From positions 4,526,001-4,590,000 of the forward strand of contig CP095846.1 of NCBI GenBank assembly GCA_023100825.1: DNA of 64,000 nt, read 5' to 3'. Position numbers and translations under genes: made by a program. Source of the DNA: Nocardioidaceae bacterium SCSIO 66511 (GTDB lineage: Bacteria > Actinomycetota > Actinomycetes > Propionibacteriales > Nocardioidaceae). Positions 29,088-38,562 of the stretch are shown in pieces. Under the pieces are notes generated by a model. It was not told the origin of the DNA, searched no databases, and saw only the letters and a list, made by a program, of their open reading frames with translations. Positions within the stretch are counted from its first letter, which is position 1; every line of letters starts with the position of its first letter.

Positions 29088-30422
29088 GTGCCAGTACCCC
29101 GCGCGCTCCGGTTGCGGTTCAACGCCGACGATCGGCAGATCTTCCGGCTTGCCGTACCCGCATTCGCGGCACTCGTCTCCGAGCCGTTGTTCCTACTCGC
29201 CGACACAGCGATCGTCGGTCACCTGGGCACGACTCCACTGGCCGGTCTTGCAATCGCGGCAACCGTCCTGCAGACGTTGATCGGGCTGTGCATCTTCCTT
29301 GCGTACGGCACGACGGCATCCGTCGGACGCCGCATCGGCGCAGGCGATCAACGCGGTGCGATGGAAGTCGGGATCGCTGGCGGCTGGCTCGCTCTACTCG
29401 TCGGCGCCGCCATGACGATCCTTTGCCTTGCCGGCGCCAACAGCATCGTCGGCTGGTTCGACGCATCTCCCGGCGTACACGACCAGGCCGTCATCTACCT
29501 GCGCGTCTCGGCACTCGGCATACCGGCGATGCTCCTCGTCCTGGCGACGACAGGCGTTCTCCGCGGGATGCAGGACCTTCGTACGCCCCTTGTCGTTGCC
29601 GTGGCCGCGAACATCGCCAACGTCGCGCTCAACGTCGCGCTCGTGTACGGCGCGGACATGGGGATCGCCGGCGCGGCTCTCGGCACGACCATCGCGCAGT
29701 GGTGTGCCGCCGCATATCTGACGGCGACGATCGTCCGCGCCAGCCGCAGGGAGCGGGCGTCCGTGCGGCCACACCGTCGAGGGATCGCACAGGCCGCACG
29801 GGCAGGTGTGGCACTGATCGTACGTACGCTCACGCTGCGGGCTGCGTTCCTGATCGCAACCGCAGTCGCAACAACAATGGGCGATGCGTCGCTTGCCGCG
29901 CATCAGATCGCGCTCACCATCGTCTCGACGCTGGCGTTTGCCCTTGATGCGCTGGCGATTGCCGGCCAAGCGCTCACCGGGCGCGCACTGGGAGCCGGCG
30001 ACATCACGACCACCAAGCGGCTCACCCGGCGGATGATGGGCTGGGGCTGGTGGGGCGGCGTCGTGGCGGCCGCCGGCCTGCTCGCACTGCACACCGTGTT
30101 GCCGCCGCTGTTCAGCTCCGACGATGCCGTACGCGATGCGCTCGTACCTGCGCTGGTCGTGGTGGCGTTGATTCAACCGATTTCGGGCATCGTGTTCGTA
30201 CTCGACGGCGTGCTCATCGGCGCCGGCGACGGCACGTACCTCGCCTGGGCCGGCATCTTCGTGCTCATCGCGTACGCACCGCTCGCGGCAGCAGTATTGC
30301 TCACCGACAGCGGACTCGCCTTGCTGTGGTGGGCGTACGGCGGATTCATTCTTGCGCGAATGGTGACACTCGTACTCCGCGAGCGGTCCGACACCTGGCT
30401 GGTCACCGGCGCAAACGCCTGA
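29088..30422 (+). CDS. MATE-family efflux transporter (DinF branch)
   Basis: A 444-residue protein with about 12 transmembrane segments in two halves. The N-terminal half contains EPLFLLADTAIVGHLGTTPLAGLA (read in parts) and GVLRGMQDLRTPL, typical of DinF-type MATE pumps that export cationic drugs or protect from oxidative stress. GTG 29088 lies 6 nt after TAGCGT (29076-29081), so a leaderless mRNA is likely. Confidence 0.9.
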   Translation: MPVPRALRLRFNADDRQIFRLAVPAFAALVSEPLFLLADTAIVGHLGTTPLAGLAIAATVLQTLIGLCIFLAYGTTASVGRRIGAGDQRGAMEVGIAGGWLALLVGAAMTILCLAGANSIVGWFDASPGVHDQAVIYLRVSALGIPAMLLVLATTGVLRGMQDLRTPLVVAVAANIANVALNVALVYGADMGIAGAALGTTIAQWCAAAYLTATIVRASRRERASVRPHRRGIAQAARAGVALIVRTLTLRAAFLIATAVATTMGDASLAAHQIALTIVSTLAFALDALAIAGQALTGRALGAGDITTTKRLTRRMMGWGWWGGVVAAAGLLALHTVLPPLFSSDDAVRDALVPALVVVALIQPISGIVFVLDGVLIGAGDGTYLAWAGIFVLIAYAPLAAAVLLTDSGLALLWWAYGGFILARMVTLVLRERSDTWLVTGANA

Positions 30423-30428
30423 CGCTGT

Positions 30429-31127
30429 TCAGCGTTTGTCGGCGTGCTGCACCAGCGCCTCGAAGAGCCGCAGATCCGCGCCCGCCTCCGGATGCCATTG
30501 CACCGCGACTTCGAAACGGGACCCTGGCTTCTCCATCGCCTCGAGCATCCCGTCGTCCGCACGCGCCGATACCTGGTAGCCCGGGTGATCGCGGACAGAC
30601 TGATGGTGGTGGCAGCGCACGGTCGTACGCTCCCCCAGCACCTCACGAACCGTCGTGCACGGATGCGTCAACACCTCGACCTCGCCGTATACATCGCCCC
30701 CCGGAGAGTGCAGTTCGGTGCCGAGCTCGTCGGGCACATGCTGGTCAAGAGAACCACCAGCACGGGCTGCCATCACCTGCATGCCCCGGCAGATGCCGAG
30801 CACCGGGATGCCGCGTAGCTCCGCTGCATCGAGCAAAGCGATCTCCCAGGCGTCCCGGTCGGGGCGTACGTGTGCCGTCCTTGGATGCGCGTCCTGCCCG
30901 TACGTTGCGGGGTCGAGATCGGCGCCCCCCGCGACGACGAGCGCATCGACGCGTGCCACGACCGCCGCGGCATGCGCAGGGTCCTGAACCGGCAACAGCA
31001 TCGACGATCCGCCCGAACGCTCGACGGCAGTTGCGTACTCGGCACAGAGCAGATCGGTGCGCTGACTCCACACTCCGTACGCGGCGTCCTCGCGATATGC
31101 CGACAAACCGATGACCGGTTGGCTCAC
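30429..31127 (-). CDS. Gamma-glutamyl-amine hydrolase (class I glutamine-amidotransferase fold, PuuD-like)
   Basis: A 232-residue enzyme with the nucleophile elbow GICRGMQ (Cys near residue 116), and the His-Glu pair in VQWHPEAG near residue 212. PuuD-type enzymes release the carboxylate product from its gamma-glutamyl adduct. GTG 31127 has a GGAGGT ribosome-binding site. It is the last gene of a cluster matching M. tuberculosis glnA4-Rv2859c-aldC-Rv2857c. Confidence 0.9.
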   Translation of the reverse strand: MSQPVIGLSAYREDAAYGVWSQRTDLLCAEYATAVERSGGSSMLLPVQDPAHAAAVVARVDALVVAGGADLDPATYGQDAHPRTAHVRPDRDAWEIALLDAAELRGIPVLGICRGMQVMAARAGGSLDQHVPDELGTELHSPGGDVYGEVEVLTHPCTTVREVLGERTTVRCHHHQSVRDHPGYQVSARADDGMLEAMEKPGSRFEVAVQWHPEAGADLRLFEALVQHADKR

Positions 31128-31141
31128 GGGTGACCTCCGGT

Positions 31142-31909
31142 TCAGGCGGGCGTCACGTACGCGGCGGCGATCCCGCCGTCGACCAGGAACGTCGTCGCCG
31201 TCATGAAGCTCGATTCATCAGATGCCAAGAACAGCACGGCATTGGCCATCTCGCCGGGCTCACCGAACCGCCCCATCGGAATGTGCACGAGGCGTCGCTG
31301 GGCCGCCTCCTCATCGCTCGCGTAGAGCTCCTGGAGCAACGGCGTGTTGACCGGCCCAGGGCACAAGGCGTTCACGCGTACGCCCTCGCGAGCGAACTGG
31401 ACACCGAGCTCGCGCGACATCGTCAGCACTCCGCCCTTCGAGGCGGAGTACGAGATCTGAGACGTTGCCGCGCCCATCGTCGCGACGAACGACGCGGTAT
31501 TGATGATCGATCCACGCCGCTGCTCCAGCATGTACGGCAACGCGGCCTGGCAGCACAGGTAGACGCTCGTCAGGTTCACGTCCTGCACCCGGCGCCACGC
31601 ATCGAGATCGGTGTCGAGAATCGACGCATCCTCCGGCGGCGAGATGCCCGCGTTGTTGAACGCGATATCGACCGACCCGTACGTGTCGTAGGCCGTCTTG
31701 AACAATGCGTCGACCTCGGCCTTGTCCGTCACGTCGACGTGCGCGTAGGTGATGCCGAGCTTGTCGGCGACCTCCGCACCACGGTCGTCGTCGATGTCAC
31801 CCACGACGACGCGTGCATCCTCCTCGACGAAGCGCTCGACGGTTGCGAGGCCGATGCCCGAGCACCCGCCGGTGATGACGGCGGTCCGCCCGTGAAGCCT
31901 GCCTGCCAT
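31142..31909 (-). CDS. Short-chain dehydrogenase/reductase
   Basis: A 255-residue classical SDR: TGGCSGIG cofactor loop (residues 14-21), VVGDIDDD for NAD preference, NNAG, catalytic Ser and YSASKGG (Tyr/Lys near 155-159). In the gamma-glutamylation cluster it probably oxidises an alcohol group of the gamma-glutamyl adduct to the aldehyde used by the neighbouring dehydrogenase, which fits an ethanolamine-like or other amino-alcohol substrate. ATG 31909 follows AAAGGA. Confidence 0.88.
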   Translation of the reverse strand: MAGRLHGRTAVITGGCSGIGLATVERFVEEDARVVVGDIDDDRGAEVADKLGITYAHVDVTDKAEVDALFKTAYDTYGSVDIAFNNAGISPPEDASILDTDLDAWRRVQDVNLTSVYLCCQAALPYMLEQRRGSIINTASFVATMGAATSQISYSASKGGVLTMSRELGVQFAREGVRVNALCPGPVNTPLLQELYASDEEAAQRRLVHIPMGRFGEPGEMANAVLFLASDESSFMTATTFLVDGGIAAAYVTPA

Positions 31910-31955
31910 GTCCTGTTCCTTTCAATGCGAGCGATCCGGAGCCACAACTTCCCGC

Positions 31956-33317
31956 TCAGGGGGCGGTACTCAAGAAGACGTTCTTCTCCTCGGTGAATGC
32001 GTACGGGGCTTCCGGGCCGAGCTCGCGGCCGAGTCCCGACTGCTTGTAGCCGCCGAACGGTGTCCAGTAGCGCACGGCCGAGTGCGAGTTCACGCTGAGG
32101 TTGCCGGACTGTACGCCCCGCGATACACGCAACCCTCGACCGAGGTCCGAGGTGTAGATGGATCCGGAGAGCCCGTACTCGGTGTCGTTGGCTTTTGCGA
32201 CAGCATCGGCCTCGTCGTCAAAGGGAAGCACCGCCACAACCGGTCCGAACACCTCCTCACGCCAAATCCGTTGCTGCGTCGAGTCGGCCAGCACGACCGT
32301 CGGCGCCACCCAGAACCCGTCGCCCGCCGGCATCGAGCCGGTGTACGCGACTTCGACCTCGTCGATGTACGCGCGTACCGATGCACGCTGGTGCTCTGAG
32401 ATGAGCGGTCCCATCTCGCTCGACCGGTCACTCGGATCGAGTACGCGCACGCCTTTGACCGCAGGCTCCAGCAGCGACAGGAACTCGTCGTACGCAGAAC
32501 GCTCAACCAGAATGCGCGAGCGAGCGCAGCAGTCCTGCCCGGCGTTGTCGAAGACCGCGTACGGCGCGCTGGCGGCAGCCTTGGCCAGGTCGGCGTCCGC
32601 GAACACGATGTTCGCGGACTTTCCGCCGAGTTCGAGGGTGCACCGTTTCACCTGCTCGGCACATCCCGCCATGACCTGCTTGCCGACTTCGGTAGAGCCC
32701 GTGAAGCAGACCTTACGTACGTCTGGGTGGGTCACGAATCGCTGCCCTACAACGGATCCCTTGCCAGGCAAGATGGTCAGCACGCCTTCGGGAAGACCCG
32801 CCTCGAGCGCAAGCTCGCCGATGCGGATGGCCGTCAACGGAGTGAGCTCGGCGGGTTTGATGACGACGGTGTTGCCGGCAGCGAGCGCAGGGCCCATACC
32901 CCAGCCCAGGATGGGCATCGGGAAGTTCCACGGAACGATGATGCCCACGACGCCGAGTGGCTCGTGGAACGTGATGTTCACGCCGCCATCGACCGGTATC
33001 TGCTTCCCGTTGAGCCGCTCTGGCGCACCTGAGTAGTAGTTCAGAACGTCGCGTACGTTGCCGGCCTCCCAGGTTGCGTTGCCCCAGGTGTGTCCAGCGT
33101 TGCGTACCTCGAGGTCCGCAAGCTCCTCGATGTGATCGTCGATTGCCGCAGCGAACCGGCGTAACAGCGTCGCTCGAGTGCCTGGAGCGAGATCGCGCCA
33201 TGCCGGAAACGCCTTGTTGGCTTGGTCGATCGCGACATCGGTCTGCTCGAGGCTCATGAGCTCGACGTTCGTCACCGGCTCAGCGGTTGCCGGGTTGACG
33301 ACGGTGTACGTACTCAA
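31956..33317 (-). CDS. NAD(P)-dependent aldehyde dehydrogenase (AldC/PuuC/betaine-aldehyde type)
   Basis: A 453-residue ALDH with PWNFPMPI, FTGSTEVGK, ELGGKSANIVFADADL (catalytic Glu), and NAGQDCCARSR with the nucleophilic Cys. The protein is some 20-40 residues shorter than most ALDHs at the N-terminus. The start is TTG 33317, four bases after the stop of the ligase gene, with GAGGA upstream. It probably oxidises the gamma-glutamyl aldehyde. Confidence 0.9.
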   Translation of the reverse strand: MSTYTVVNPATAEPVTNVELMSLEQTDVAIDQANKAFPAWRDLAPGTRATLLRRFAAAIDDHIEELADLEVRNAGHTWGNATWEAGNVRDVLNYYSGAPERLNGKQIPVDGGVNITFHEPLGVVGIIVPWNFPMPILGWGMGPALAAGNTVVIKPAELTPLTAIRIGELALEAGLPEGVLTILPGKGSVVGQRFVTHPDVRKVCFTGSTEVGKQVMAGCAEQVKRCTLELGGKSANIVFADADLAKAAASAPYAVFDNAGQDCCARSRILVERSAYDEFLSLLEPAVKGVRVLDPSDRSSEMGPLISEHQRASVRAYIDEVEVAYTGSMPAGDGFWVAPTVVLADSTQQRIWREEVFGPVVAVLPFDDEADAVAKANDTEYGLSGSIYTSDLGRGLRVSRGVQSGNLSVNSHSAVRYWTPFGGYKQSGLGRELGPEAPYAFTEEKNVFLSTAP

Positions 33318-33321
33318 TGCG

Positions 33322-34695
33322 TCACATCCTCTCGAATCCGCGGCGCAGCTCCCAGTCGGTCACGACCGCGTTGTAGGCCTCTACTTCGACCTCCGCCATT
33401 CGCGCGTAGTGGTCGACCACCTCGTCGCCCAAACCCTTGCGGGCGATCTCCGAACCGACGAAGGCCTCTCGCGCCTCCTGCAGCGTCTTCGGCACCTCGG
33501 GTTTGTCGGAGGAGTACGCGTTTCCGACGGTCTCGGGCTCCAAGGTGAGACCGTTCTCGATTCCGTGCAGACCGCCGGCGAGCATGGCTGCAAGCGAGAG
33601 ATAGGGGTTCACGTCTCCGCCGGGTACGCGGTTCTCCATCCGCGCTCCGGCGCCGTGCCCGACGAGACGCACTGCGCAGGTTCGGTTGTCCATACCCCAG
33701 CCGATCGTCGTGGGTGCGAACGAGCCATCGGCGAATCGCTTGTATGAGTTGATGTTCGGCGCATAGAGCAGGGTGAAGTCTCGCATTGTCGTGAGTACGC
33801 CCGCGACGAATTGTTCGTACAGAGTGGAGCGTTCGCCGGTCTCGTCGTCCCAGAACACCAGCGAGCCGTCGTCGCCGCGCAGTGACAGGTGAATGTGACA
33901 GGAGCTGCCCTCGAGCTCGTTGTACTTCGCCATGAACGTCAAGGACTTGCCATGCTTCGCTGCGATCTCCTTCGCAGCAGTCTTGTACACGGCGTGATTG
34001 TCGGCGGTCACGAGTGCGTCTGCATAGAGGAAGCCGATCTCATGCTGCCCCGGGTTGCACTCGCCCTTGGCCGATTCAACGTCCAGTCCCGCGGTGTACA
34101 TGGTGTTTCGGATATCGCGGAGCAACGGTTCGACGCGTGACGTACCGACGATCGAGTAGTCGACGTTGTACTGGTTGGAGGGCGTGAGGTCGCGGTATGC
34201 ACGATTCCACGCGTCCTCGTACGTATCGTCGAAGACGATGAACTCCAGCTCCGTTCCGGCGAAGGCACGATAGCCACCCGCCGCGGCCCGGTCGAGCTGC
34301 TTGCGCAGGATCCGGCGCGGCGACTGCTCGACCGGACGGTGGTCCATCCACACCAGATCGCATTGCACCATTGCGGTTGCGGGCAGGTGATCGAGCACTC
34401 GGATGGTGTCGAAGTCGAGGACGAACTCCATGTCCCCGTAGCCCTTCTCCCACGACGTCATCTCGTAACCGGCGACGGTGTTCATGTCGACGTCGACGGT
34501 GAGGAGGTAGTTGCAGCCCTCGGTACCGTGCTCGACGACATGGTCGAGGAAGTACGGCGCGTGCAGACGCTTGCCCTGCAGACGCCCTTGCATATCAGTG
34601 AATGCGGCGATCACGGTATCGATCTCGCCGGCGCGGATGCGGTCCTCGAGGTCCTGCAGAGTGAGGTAGCGGTCGTTGCGTCGTGGTGTGTTCAT
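33322..34695 (-). CDS. Glutamine-synthetase-like gamma-glutamyl-amine ligase (GlnA4/PuuA type)
   Basis: A 457-residue protein of the GS fold: GTELEFIVF, AKGECNPGQHEIGF, GSSCHIHLSL (metal and ATP site), NSYKRF and RMENRVPGGDVNPYL. It diverges from true glutamine synthetase like enzymes that glutamylate ethanolamine or polyamines. ATG 34695 matches the family start; an upstream frame adds a poor N-terminus. It is followed by ALDH, SDR and hydrolase genes, which together form a gamma-glutamylated-amine pathway. Confidence 0.9.
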   Translation of the reverse strand: MNTPRRNDRYLTLQDLEDRIRAGEIDTVIAAFTDMQGRLQGKRLHAPYFLDHVVEHGTEGCNYLLTVDVDMNTVAGYEMTSWEKGYGDMEFVLDFDTIRVLDHLPATAMVQCDLVWMDHRPVEQSPRRILRKQLDRAAAGGYRAFAGTELEFIVFDDTYEDAWNRAYRDLTPSNQYNVDYSIVGTSRVEPLLRDIRNTMYTAGLDVESAKGECNPGQHEIGFLYADALVTADNHAVYKTAAKEIAAKHGKSLTFMAKYNELEGSSCHIHLSLRGDDGSLVFWDDETGERSTLYEQFVAGVLTTMRDFTLLYAPNINSYKRFADGSFAPTTIGWGMDNRTCAVRLVGHGAGARMENRVPGGDVNPYLSLAAMLAGGLHGIENGLTLEPETVGNAYSSDKPEVPKTLQEAREAFVGSEIARKGLGDEVVDHYARMAEVEVEAYNAVVTDWELRRGFERM

Positions 34696-34711
34696 CGGTG
34701 TCCCAACGGGG

Positions 34712-35461
34712 TCATCCCAATAGTCCGCGCAGGAGCGCTTCGGTGTCGTCACAGTGGCTCTCCATTGCTCGCCGGGCCTTCGTCGCCCGACCAGCGAGGA
34801 TCGCCTCGGTGATTGCGGAGTGTTGCTGGTCCGAGTGTTCGATGTTGACGTCGAGAACCGGTATCGCCGACAACATGTCGTTCAGATCGGCCTGTACGCC
34901 GGTGACAGCGTCAATGATCAACGGAGACTCGGTGATCGCCGCGATCGCGAGGTGGAACTGTGAGTCCGCTTGACGGTGTACGCCCGGGCCCTCGGCCGCC
35001 GACACCCGCTCGTGTGCCTCGCGTAGCAGGTTGCGCTGCTCGTCGCTGAGCGTGCGGCTCGCCGCTACGTGGCATGCGCCGCCCTCGACGATCTGCCGGA
35101 ACACCAGCGAGTCGAGCAGTCGCTCGCGCCTGTCGCCGAGGTCGGCCAGGCTCTCGGTCTCCGGGTGTGCGGGGTCGTACGAGACAATCGTGCCGCCGCC
35201 GCGCCCCCTTGTCGTACGCACGAGGCCGGCCATCCGAAGTGCGGCGATCGCCTCGCGCAGCGTTGCCCGAGAGACCTCCATGCGCGCGGCGAGCTCGCGC
35301 TCCGGCGGTAGCGCCGCTCCGTTCGGATAGACCCCGAGGCGTACCGCATTGGCGAGCCGACCGACGCAGGACTCGAACGCATGGTGCCCGCGTACCGGGC
35401 GTAGGACGGCATCGGTCAGGCCGTCCTCGGTCGTGCGAATCACCACGTCGCCAGCCTCCAT
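34712..35461 (-). CDS. FadR-subfamily GntR regulator (FCD domain)
   Basis: A 249-residue protein. The N-terminal winged helix contains LPPERELAARMEVSRATLREAI and LVRTTRGRGGGTIV; the C-terminal all-helical FCD domain contains conserved acidic/His positions (DSQFHLAIA, SHC). It is the first gene of the ligase operon and divergent from the APC permease. In the intergenic stretch, ATGGT (35481-35485) and ACCAT (35496-35500) form a possible FadR-type half-site pair. Confidence 0.9.
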   Translation of the reverse strand: MEAGDVVIRTTEDGLTDAVLRPVRGHHAFESCVGRLANAVRLGVYPNGAALPPERELAARMEVSRATLREAIAALRMAGLVRTTRGRGGGTIVSYDPAHPETESLADLGDRRERLLDSLVFRQIVEGGACHVAASRTLSDEQRNLLREAHERVSAAEGPGVHRQADSQFHLAIAAITESPLIIDAVTGVQADLNDMLSAIPVLDVNIEHSDQQHSAITEAILAGRATKARRAMESHCDDTEALLRGLLG

Positions 35462-35559
35462 TCGGCCGCGTCTTTTGTCAATGGTCTTACTTCAAACCAT
35501 ATTTTGCGCTATACATCTGCCGTACGGGGTAAGCGCCTCACTGCGATCCGGAATGAAAC

Positions 35560-35591
35560 GTCTAGACGCAATTGAGGGTGCGCGTTAGCAT
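35560..35591 (+). promoter_or_regulatory. HutC-type operator and promoter of the APC permease
   Basis: CGTCTAGACG (35559-35568) contains GTCTAGAC, which fits the HutC-subfamily GntR consensus GTnTAnAC. The -10 TAGCAT (35586-35591) starts 19 bp after the operator's last base, placing the operator on the -35 region. The same geometry is found before the kinase-like gene at 38601. Confidence 0.7.
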
Positions 35592-35622
35592 CAGCCGTCC
35601 TGTCTGACCCAGGGAGTCCCCA

Positions 35623-37161
35623 ATGGCGGATCCGACCAATCTCTCGGACGATGAACGCCGGCTCGCCGAGCTCGGCTACAAACAAGAGCTCAGCCGGAAC
35701 TGGTCCGGTTTCTCCAACTTCGCTATTTCCTTCTCGATCATCTCGATCCTCGCGGGTTGCTTCACGACGTTCGGCCAGGCATGGAACAACGGCGGACCGG
35801 TCGCCATCTCGTGGGGCTGGCCGATCATCTCGATCTTCATCCTGATCGTCGGCTTCACGATGTCCGAGCTGGTCTCGGCGTACCCGACTTCGGGCGGCAT
35901 CTACTGGTGGGCCGCCAAGATGGGCGGGGCGCGAGCGGGCTTCTACACCGGCTGGCTGAACCTGATCGGACTGCTCGCCGTGACGGCTTCGGTCGCGTAC
36001 GGGTGTGCGACCTTCATCGACCTGACGCTGGGTACGTTCAGTGAGAGCTGGGAGGACGGATACTCGCTCGGGCGGGTGTACCTGATCTTCGTGGCTCTCC
36101 TCGCGATCGCCGCGGTACTCAACATCTTCAGCGGCCACCTGATGGCGGTCCTGAACAACATCTCGGTGTGGTGGCACGTCGCCGGCGCGGCCTTCATCAT
36201 CTTGATCCTGATCCTCGTACCCGACCAGCACCAGAGCCTCGACTTCGTGTTCACCGAGCGACTCAACAACTCCGGGTACGCCGACGCGAAGTACTGGTTC
36301 CTGGTGCTGCCTCTGGGGTTCCTGCTCACGCAGTACACGATCACCGGCTTCGACGCATCGGCTCACCTGTCCGAGGAGACCGAGGCGGCATCGGAGGGCG
36401 CCGCCAAGGGCATCTGGCGCTCGATCGCGTACTCCGCAATCGGCGGTTGGATCATCCTGCTGTCGTTCCTGTTCGCCGTGCAGGATGCGGACGCGGTCAC
36501 CGACGGAGGTGGAGCCGTCGACGTCATCTTCAGCCAGGCACTCCCACAGGGGTGGCACGGAACCGTACTGCTGATCTCGGCGGCCGGTCAGTTCTTCTGC
36601 ACCGTCGCCTGCCTCACGAGCGCATCGCGGATGACGTTCGCCTTCAGCCGCGACGGGGCGATCCCCGGCTCGCGGCTCTGGTCGAAGGTCTCGAGCAGCA
36701 AGGTCCCGGCCAACGCAGTCGTCTTCGTGGCCGTCATCGGCGCGATCATCACCCTGCCCGCGCTGAAGGGCGTCGGCGGCATTCCGGTCGCGTTCTACGC
36801 GGTCACGTCAGTGGCCGTGATCGGGTTGTACCTGTCGTTCGCTATCCCGATCTGGCTGCGCTGGCGGATGGGTGACGATTTCGAACCCGGGTCGTGGACC
36901 CTCGGCCGCAAGTATCGCTGGATGAACCTCGTCGCGGTGATCGAGATCGCGATCATCTCGATCTACTTCATCATGCCGTTCACACCGACGGCGATCCCCG
37001 GCCACGAGGACTTCGCCTGGGAGAACGTCAACTACGCACCGGTGCTCACCATCGGTACCTTGATCCTGCTGACGATCTGGTGGTACGCATCCGCCCGGAA
37101 CTGGTTCACCGGACCGAAGCACACGATCGACGAGGCGGTCGTGGACGCCTTCGATGACTGA
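35623..37161 (+). CDS. APC-superfamily amine/amino-acid permease
   Basis: A 512-residue protein with about 12 transmembrane segments. The N-terminus KQELSRNWSGFSNFAISFSI and the segment YPTSGGIYWWAAKMGG are typical of the amino-acid/choline/GABA (ACT) branch, which imports choline, GABA or ethanolamine-like amines. AGGGAG precedes ATG 35623. It is divergent from the gamma-glutamylation operon and carries a HutC-type operator, so it probably supplies the substrate of this region. Confidence 0.92.
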   Translation: MADPTNLSDDERRLAELGYKQELSRNWSGFSNFAISFSIISILAGCFTTFGQAWNNGGPVAISWGWPIISIFILIVGFTMSELVSAYPTSGGIYWWAAKMGGARAGFYTGWLNLIGLLAVTASVAYGCATFIDLTLGTFSESWEDGYSLGRVYLIFVALLAIAAVLNIFSGHLMAVLNNISVWWHVAGAAFIILILILVPDQHQSLDFVFTERLNNSGYADAKYWFLVLPLGFLLTQYTITGFDASAHLSEETEAASEGAAKGIWRSIAYSAIGGWIILLSFLFAVQDADAVTDGGGAVDVIFSQALPQGWHGTVLLISAAGQFFCTVACLTSASRMTFAFSRDGAIPGSRLWSKVSSSKVPANAVVFVAVIGAIITLPALKGVGGIPVAFYAVTSVAVIGLYLSFAIPIWLRWRMGDDFEPGSWTLGRKYRWMNLVAVIEIAIISIYFIMPFTPTAIPGHEDFAWENVNYAPVLTIGTLILLTIWWYASARNWFTGPKHTIDEAVVDAFDD

Positions 37162-37204
37162 GCGGTCGTACGCGCGGTCGGCCACTGCGGCGTAGGCTCA
37201 ACGC

Positions 37205-38026
37205 GTGCGGACGCTCACCGTCAACGACAACGCATTCACCGGCATGCCCGACCTTCGTACGGCCGGGGGCGGGCCGTCCCACGCGCGCATCGAACAATGG
37301 CTGGCGGGCCTGATCGCCGATGGTTCGCTCTCGACCGGTGACAAGCTGCCGCCGGAGGGCGAGCTGGCCGCCGCCGTTGGCGTGAGCCGGATGACCCTTC
37401 GCCAGTCCCTTTCTGCATTGGAGCAACGCGAATTGCTTCAGCGCAGGAGGGGACGCGGCGGAGGTACGTTCGTCGCCCGGCCGCGGATCGAATGCGACCT
37501 CACCGGACTCCCCGGATTCACCGAGCAGATGAGTCGGGCACACGTACGCGCGGGCGCTCGGATGGTCACCGCACAGAGTAGGGCGGCACCTCCGGAGGTC
37601 GCCAAGGCCCTCGAGGTCCCCGCGGGAGCGCAGGTGTACGAGATCGTGCGCGTACGTCTTGCCGACCGTGAGCCACTTGCCCTGGAGGAGACCTACCTGT
37701 CGGCAGACATGTTTCCCGGACTACTCGATCGCCGACTGACCGGATCGCTCTACTCGCTCATGCGCCGCACGTACGACCGCGCACCGCATGCGGCTCGCGA
37801 ATGGCTGGAGCCGGTCGTTGCTTCGGCCGAGCACGCTCGGCTGCTCGACACAGAGCCTTCGGCGCCGCTGATGCTGGTCACCCGAACCGCATATACAGCC
37901 ACCGGGATGCCCGTCGAGTTCGCGTATGATCGCTATCGCGCTGACCGCACCAGGATCGCCCTGCGCACCAGCATCGAGGGGTCCGAAACTGCCGAACCAT
38001 TTCGGGTGGATATTCGGCCGGAGTAG
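37205..38026 (+). CDS. HutC-subfamily GntR regulator (UTRA domain)
   Basis: A 273-residue protein: winged helix LPPEGELAAAVGVSRMTLRQSL and RRGRGGGTFV, then a UTRA ligand-binding domain from about residue 95 (EIVRVRLADREPLALEETYLSADMF, in parts; C-terminal FAYDRYRADRTRI). TAGGCT (37193-37198) is 6 nt before GTG 37205, suggesting a leaderless mRNA. Three GTnTAnAC sites within 2 kb make it the probable regulator of the permease, the small gene at 38194 and the kinase/oxidase operon. Confidence 0.9.
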   Translation: MRTLTVNDNAFTGMPDLRTAGGGPSHARIEQWLAGLIADGSLSTGDKLPPEGELAAAVGVSRMTLRQSLSALEQRELLQRRRGRGGGTFVARPRIECDLTGLPGFTEQMSRAHVRAGARMVTAQSRAAPPEVAKALEVPAGAQVYEIVRVRLADREPLALEETYLSADMFPGLLDRRLTGSLYSLMRRTYDRAPHAAREWLEPVVASAEHARLLDTEPSAPLMLVTRTAYTATGMPVEFAYDRYRADRTRIALRTSIEGSETAEPFRVDIRPE

Positions 38027-38171
38027 GCAACCTCGGAGCGGGCAACTGCGTCGGTCAGGGTGGGGCTGTTGTCTAACGACGTTCTCGGTCCAGTCCCGGA
38101 GAGCCCAGTGACGGGTCCCGCACCGTCCGCATGAGTCCACACGTTCATATCGACGGATAGATGTGAGAAGT

Positions 38172-38186
38172 GTCTAAACCTACGTT
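38172..38186 (+). promoter_or_regulatory. HutC-type operator and -10 of the small gene
   Basis: GTCTAAAC (38172-38179) fits GTnTAnAC. It lies immediately before the -10 TACGTT (38181-38186), which is 7 nt before ATG 38194. The operator therefore sits in the spacer rather than on the -35 region as at the other two sites. Confidence 0.6.
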
Positions 38187-38193
38187 GGCAAAC

Positions 38194-38427
38194 ATGATCG
38201 AGTTCCACCGTGCGCGTCTGGTGGCGATCGACAACTGGAGCGCAGTGCAGGGGGCGATGGCCACACAGGGTGATTCGGTCACGGCGATCGCGCACGCGCT
38301 CGGTGTCAGTCACCTCGGCGCCCACTCGGTGATCGCGATGGCGAACGGCCCGATTCCGGCCCGCAGCCATGTGGAGTCGCAATTGAACTCCCTCGACCAA
38401 CTCCGGCGCATCGTCGACGGAACCTGA
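38194..38427 (+). CDS. Small protein of unknown function, possible helix-turn-helix
   Basis: A 77-residue soluble protein: MIEFHRARLVAIDNWSAV, then DSVTAIAHALGVSHLGAHSVI, which could form a helix-turn-helix, and a C-terminal helix. No family is recognised. ATG 38194 was chosen because TACGTT is 7 nt upstream; a GTG at 38170 would overlap the operator. The presence of a HutC-type site ties it to the neighbouring amine genes. Confidence 0.55.
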   Translation: MIEFHRARLVAIDNWSAVQGAMATQGDSVTAIAHALGVSHLGAHSVIAMANGPIPARSHVESQLNSLDQLRRIVDGT

Positions 38428-38562
38428 CCCAGAAGGTCAGGTAGGTCGGCGCGTCGAGCCAGCGGGGGCTCAAGTTTCATCGACAACGGGGACGCCGACC
38501 CACTCGAGTGCGCCCTCGTGGACATTCCGACCAGCATTTTCGCGTCGGTAACCGTGCTTGGC

